Shown here one piece after another: positions 32,816 to 36,456 of a DNA stretch of 36,456 bases; within the stretch, counting starts at the first letter, position 1, and each line of letters starts with the position of its first letter. The stretch covers positions 1 through 36,456 of the forward strand of contig RCNN01000231.1 in assembly GCA_003667245.1 (NCBI GenBank). The letters run 5' to 3'. The notes under the pieces are model-generated. The model was not told the origin of the DNA. It did not search any database and saw nothing but the letters and a program-made list of their open reading frames with translations. The translations under genes and the position numbers were made by a program. This stretch comes from Heterostelium multicystogenum. Taxonomy: Eukaryota; Evosea; Eumycetozoa; Acytosteliales; Acytosteliaceae.

Positions 32816-33646
32816 TCAAATTGAATTCTTAAGTTGAATGAAATCTGTTATTTTGGTGGTGGATGTGGTTGTTTTGGTTGATTTCTTGAGAGGTCTGGAC
32901 GGTGGACACTCAGTGATGCGAGGTGGATCTTTTGGTTCAGGAAGAACGGGTCGCTCTTCGACAGTTTCCTCCCTTCCCCTCTTAGTTGATGACGAGCAAT
33001 TGGGTTGGGGTTGCTGAGGTGTTGGTACAACATCCAAACTGAAGTGAAACTTGTTGGGAGTAGTGGCCTTGTTCCACGTGTCCAAGGTACCACCCTTTTC
33101 TGGTTTGTCGCCCTGTGCGAAGGTAAATGCCACTAAAATAATCAGATTTTGCTACCAAAGTGTTCCTCTGGTGGAATCCACTTGAAGAAGTGTCCAACAA
33201 GGCGCCCCTCTCTTTTGCATTCAATGATCTCTTGTAGGGTGTCCTTCCATGGCCCTCTTAAATGTGTTGTGATAGATGTTGGATGTGCGACCTGGATTGG
33301 ACCTCCAATCGTATTTTCCAGTGTCTTTGTATTGGAATGTGCCATTTGCATTGGACACTATCGGACATGGCAAATATAGGATCAACTTGTAATTTGGATT
33401 CCGCATGAATAAATCAACAGCAACATGGTCTATCGTTCTTGTTAATATATGAACAGTTATCTTCAGAACCAGTTTGTACATACCTGCCCAAGCAGCACCT
33501 CCGCTAACAAGTGTGAGATCATTTGAATCTAGTCCATTGTCTTGGATAAAAGATTGCAGCTTATTGCACATGTAATCAAAGTGTGACACAGTCATTTGTA
33601 TTTTCTTGCCCCTTCCAGCAGTTCCAATGACAGATAATGTAGGCAT
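32816..33646 (-). CDS. SLOG-like Rossmann-fold protein with basic C-terminal tail
   Basis: Exon 1 is 33484-33646 and exon 2 is 32816-33429. The 54-nt intron 33430-33483 (GTATGT..CGATAG) lies inside the glycine motif: VSGGAAWA then DHVAVDLFM. This S/TGGxxxxD..A motif and the following hydrophobic strand (YKLILYLPCPI) are typical of SLOG/YpsA-like nucleotide-binding folds. The second half has GFHQRNTLVAKSDY and AFTFAQGDKPEKGGTLDTW, a family block with acidic and RN residues. Function is unproven; a nucleotide-derivative ligand is plausible. The tail is disordered and basic (KRGREE, PLKKSTK) and ends KITDFIQLK. Three or four single-base slips lie between 33120 and 33250, for example the A4 at 33135-33138. 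Length is about 255 residues after correction. Confidence 0.68.
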
Positions 33647-34076
33647 GATTGTGGGGGAATGGAACTAACTATAATAGATGATGTGTACTTTATTTATTTG
33701 CAATATATGTGTCCGCAAGAATTATCTATTGTAATGATAATCCTTCATTCTGATGATCAATGATATAAGTGCAGTGATTAATAATCAGATTCTGATGTAA
33801 AAACCGAGTCTGCTACTGTTGTTGTAGAAGATATTCTAGGAAATTGAGCAAACAACAGTGCCAAAACAAAAAACTAAAAAGAAGAATGCATCTACACACA
33901 GGAGAAAGTGTGAAACAGAGTGTGTGTCACGAAACCTAGGAAATGTAAAAATAAAAATAACATACCATTTTTTTTAATTTGCAATTTTATTTGAAGAGTA
34001 GATAGGATAGATCTAAGATCACTGCATTAATCAATCAACTGATCATCAACTAATCAAACAACCAATTAAAATTAGA
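33647..34076. other. Divergent intergenic spacer
   Basis: Separates the divergent SLOG-like and coiled-coil genes and should hold both promoters. It is AT-rich with an A-rich block at 33870-33970. Nothing coding is visible. Confidence 0.45.
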
Positions 34077-35889
34077 ATGAGTAGTAGTAGTGGTAGTTCA
34101 AGTTCATCGTCCTACACACAAGACAACAGGGTCATCATCATCGACCTCGACTACAACTGCTGCTGCTTCTTCTGCATCTGGTTCGAGTAGTGCCACCAGG
34201 AAGAGACTGGGTGACAATGTCACTTCTACAACAACTAAAAAAGGTAGCATCCTCTTCGTCTCTTTGCTACCAAGCCAGCAACAAAGTCTACAACGTCAGC
34301 TGGTTCAACACTAAAGAATCCATTGCTCTCCCATCATACTTCTACCATCTCTTTCAAAAGACATTCCAGGCCCTAAGAAAACGACACCTACATCCTCCAC
34401 ATCACTCAAACAGTACACTCTCAAAAGATAAAGCAGCCTCTATAACATCGGCTGATAAAGATAAAGACAATAAAGATAAGGATAATAAAGATACTACAGC
34501 ACCTACAACTTCAACTTCAACCTCAACTTCGACCACAACCACAACAACTACATCATCATCTACAAGAGAGCCAGTCAAATCTATTAGTACAGGTTCATTA
34601 ACAGCATCTGTTAAGAAACCACCAACTGGATCGAGCGCTACTACTCCAAGATCAGGATCAACAATATCTAGCAAAACTCATTCTAAATCATTGTCTACTA
34701 ATGACACCACTGTTTGTAACATCACTCACCAAATCGAAATCAGATATCACCTCACTAAAAGAACAAATCATCAACTTTAACCAAGCCACTTTCATCTCAT
34801 TCCTCTACATCATCATCCCTTTCCACTCTTGGACGAGACACATCAACCGTTTCATCATTATCTTCTACTTTAAAAACACCAAGCAAATCCTCGTTGTCTT
34901 TGTCATCAGGATCTATATCAGCACCAACCCTTGTCAATTACAGAGCTACTCAATGGAGCCTCTACATCGCACCTACTTCTTCAACTTCCACTACTTCCAC
35001 TACCTCTACGACATCTACTTCATCCACCGCCCAAATCTGTAACATCAAACTTCAACTACAACCAAAGACAGAGTCACCCACCCTCAGCAGTAGTGGCGCA
35101 CTCGCACTCACATCTCCCTTCAACTTCTTTATCATCGCACTCACTTTCATCGTCCTATGCCAGTGGCAGCAGACTTAGACCCTACTACTTCAATGACAAG
35201 CAGTTTATCAACACCCAAGAAGACTACTACTTCAGGCACCACCAGCACCACTCCACTCCGCACAACCAAGCCTCGTATCTCCGAGGCCAGCACTAACAGG
35301 AATGACCCAACACAGACTATACGAGCATTGCAGCGAGAGCGTGAGGAGCTGATGAACAAGCTGCATGAGATCACCAACCAGTCTGCTGAAAAGGACGTGC
35401 TGATTCTGCAGCTGAACGCATCGATCGAGAAGCTCAAGCTCGACCTCAAGACAATGACTCACGAGCGTGACACCCACAAAACAGAGAACCATCAAGCTGG
35501 AGAATGAGAAGAATCTGCTGATGGAGCACGAGAATGGCAGAATGAAGCAGCGTGTAGAGGAAAGTGAGGCCAAGGCAGAATACATGAATGAGAAATTCGG
35601 CCAACTACTGACGCGTTACCAATCAACACTGACCAGCGTTTGAGCAAAAGATAGCGTGCTACAAAGAATGTCATAGAGAAATCAGGGCGAGAAGCAGAAA
35701 AAAATCACAAGAATGAACGAAGCATTCCAGCTCGACCTCCAAATCTCACATAATGAAAACAAACAACTCAAGAAAGAGAATGAAGATTTAAAGTCACAGC
35801 TCAACGGTAATGCAAACAGCATTCACAAATCCTTTGTCAGTAATAATAATAAAACAATAATAATAATGGACCAACAACACAACAAATGA
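34077..35889 (+). CDS. Ser/Thr-rich coiled-coil protein, frame-disrupted
   Basis: The ATG at 34077 opens MSSSSGSSSSSS, followed by about 350 residues of Ser/Thr-rich basic low-complexity sequence (TSTTTAAASSASGSSSATRK, KDKDNKDKDNKD, STREPVKSISTGSLTASVKK). The last third is a strong coiled coil: IRALQREREELMNKLHEI, LILQLNASIEKLKLDLK, then after slips KLENEKNLLMEHENGRMKQR, EAKAEYMNEKFGQLL and NKQLKKENEDLKSQLN, ending at TGA 35887. A basic Ser/Thr-rich region plus coiled coil recalls microtubule- or cytoskeleton-associated proteins, but no diagnostic domain is present. At least five frame changes are needed; some may be introns. The coil region has higher GC, as in coding DNA. Confidence 0.55.
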
Positions 35890-36307
35890 TATAATATTAA
35901 AATTTGAGGCAAACATGTATCTATGACAATGACATCGTAAATTGAAGCAAGGCAAAACATTGCAAAATAATTTGAAACAACACAACAATAAATATATATT
36001 AAAAATTGTGTGTAATTAATTATAATAATAATAAAATCAACTGTGGTTGTCTTGTTTTAGAAATTTTACCAACTTGTAAAGTTTTTGAAATTGATCCCAC
36101 ACCATGGTATAACATGTTTCATTTTTGTTATTAGCATTTTACTAAATACGAATTCTGTTATTTATTAGTATACATTGTGAGCTGCAAATATTAGATATTA
36201 TCTGCCTCTGCATAGACGTATTAGTAATGGTTGATTAGTTATCTTTGTATGAATTGTTGGGTGATAGATAGATATTATGAAGTTGAAAATCAAATCATCA
36301 GATAGAG
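35890..36307. other. Intergenic, upstream of the right-edge gene
   Basis: AT-rich spacer between the coiled-coil gene and the partial gene at the right edge. It contains AATAAT-type repeats. No feature is supported beyond the likely promoter. Confidence 0.45.
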
Positions 36308-36456
36308 ATGACTGATGATGTTCATGTGATGTCAGATGACTTGCTCCTTCCGTATAAACAGCAAAACATTAAGGTCGATCTAATAAGAGATCAAACACTT
36401 CTTCTTGAAGGTCTATTTTTAGGCACGAATGGAAAGAGTGATATTAATATAGTGAA
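36308..36456 (+). CDS. 5' end of a protein-coding gene, unknown, truncated by window end
   Basis: ATG at 36308 opens a frame that stays open to the last base (49 codons): MTDDVHVMSDDLLLPYKQQN, then a leucine-rich VDLIRDQTLLLEGLFLG. Base composition is noticeably less AT-rich than the preceding spacer, and the residues look protein-like (balanced acidic and hydrophobic). There is no recognisable domain in this short piece. An earlier in-frame stop fixes the start to this ATG unless an upstream exon exists. Confidence 0.5.
   Translation, partial: MTDDVHVMSDDLLLPYKQQNIKVDLIRDQTLLLEGLFLGTNGKSDINIV

Noticed and set aside
34402..34674. 90-codon minus-strand Val/Leu-rich frame
   Set aside because: It is the antisense of Thr/Ser/Lys/Asp repeats of the coiled-coil gene and therefore an artefact of low complexity.

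Overview
The window looks like nuclear DNA of a dictyostelid social amoeba other than D. discoideum. The evidence is AT-rich intergenic DNA with long A/T runs, short AT-rich GT..AG introns, genes packed 30-500 bp apart on both strands, a near-D. discoideum coronin, and dictyostelid gene families (F-box/FNIP repeats, CBM49, Slob-type pseudokinase). No bacterial operons, phage or CRISPR arrays are present.

Layout. 1-2465: 3' end of a Ctr copper transporter (+), then a convergent, badly frame-disrupted MFS transporter of the vesicular-amine type (-). 2998-7340: two ELO fatty-acid elongases flanking CIAPIN1/anamorsin. 7373-10417: an F-box/FNIP protein and an unnamed conserved protein, both minus strand. 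10418-13163: an accessory-looking interval with paired hairpins, a tRNA-like sequence, tRNA-Lys(CUU) and decayed Ty3/gypsy-like coding DNA. 13164-16604: a four-helix membrane protein and a large YccF-CAX (type II CAX/Vnx1-like) cation/H+ exchanger. 17892-20821: phosphomannomutase and an F-box-like protein. 21641-25986: a secreted CBM49 protein, coronin and mitochondrial ATP synthase subunit g. 27067-36456: a membrane-anchored Slob/PXK-type pseudokinase with a WH2 tail, a CxxCxGxG/YPPQ protein, a B-box protein, a SLOG-like Rossmann protein, a Ser/Thr-rich coiled-coil protein and the 5' end of another gene at the right edge.

Most genes are independent housekeeping or dictyostelid-specific loci, not one pathway. 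Shared themes are membrane lipid and ion handling (ELO x2, Ctr, CAX, MFS), Fe-S assembly (CIAPIN1), actin (coronin, Slob WH2) and surface glycan or cellulose biology (phosphomannomutase, CBM49).

A major caveat is that many conserved genes, including coronin, phosphomannomutase, ELO and CAX, are broken by single-base indels, mostly in homopolymer runs. Adding or removing one base restores the family sequence each time, and exon phases then close. This pattern fits sequencing error better than pseudogenization, so exon coordinates below span gene bodies and the broken points are named. I did not identify a clear new multi-gene system. The most unusual non-coding signals are the paired hairpins at 11045-11423, the tRNA-like element at 11641-11718 and the three-armed inverted repeat at 18899-19033.
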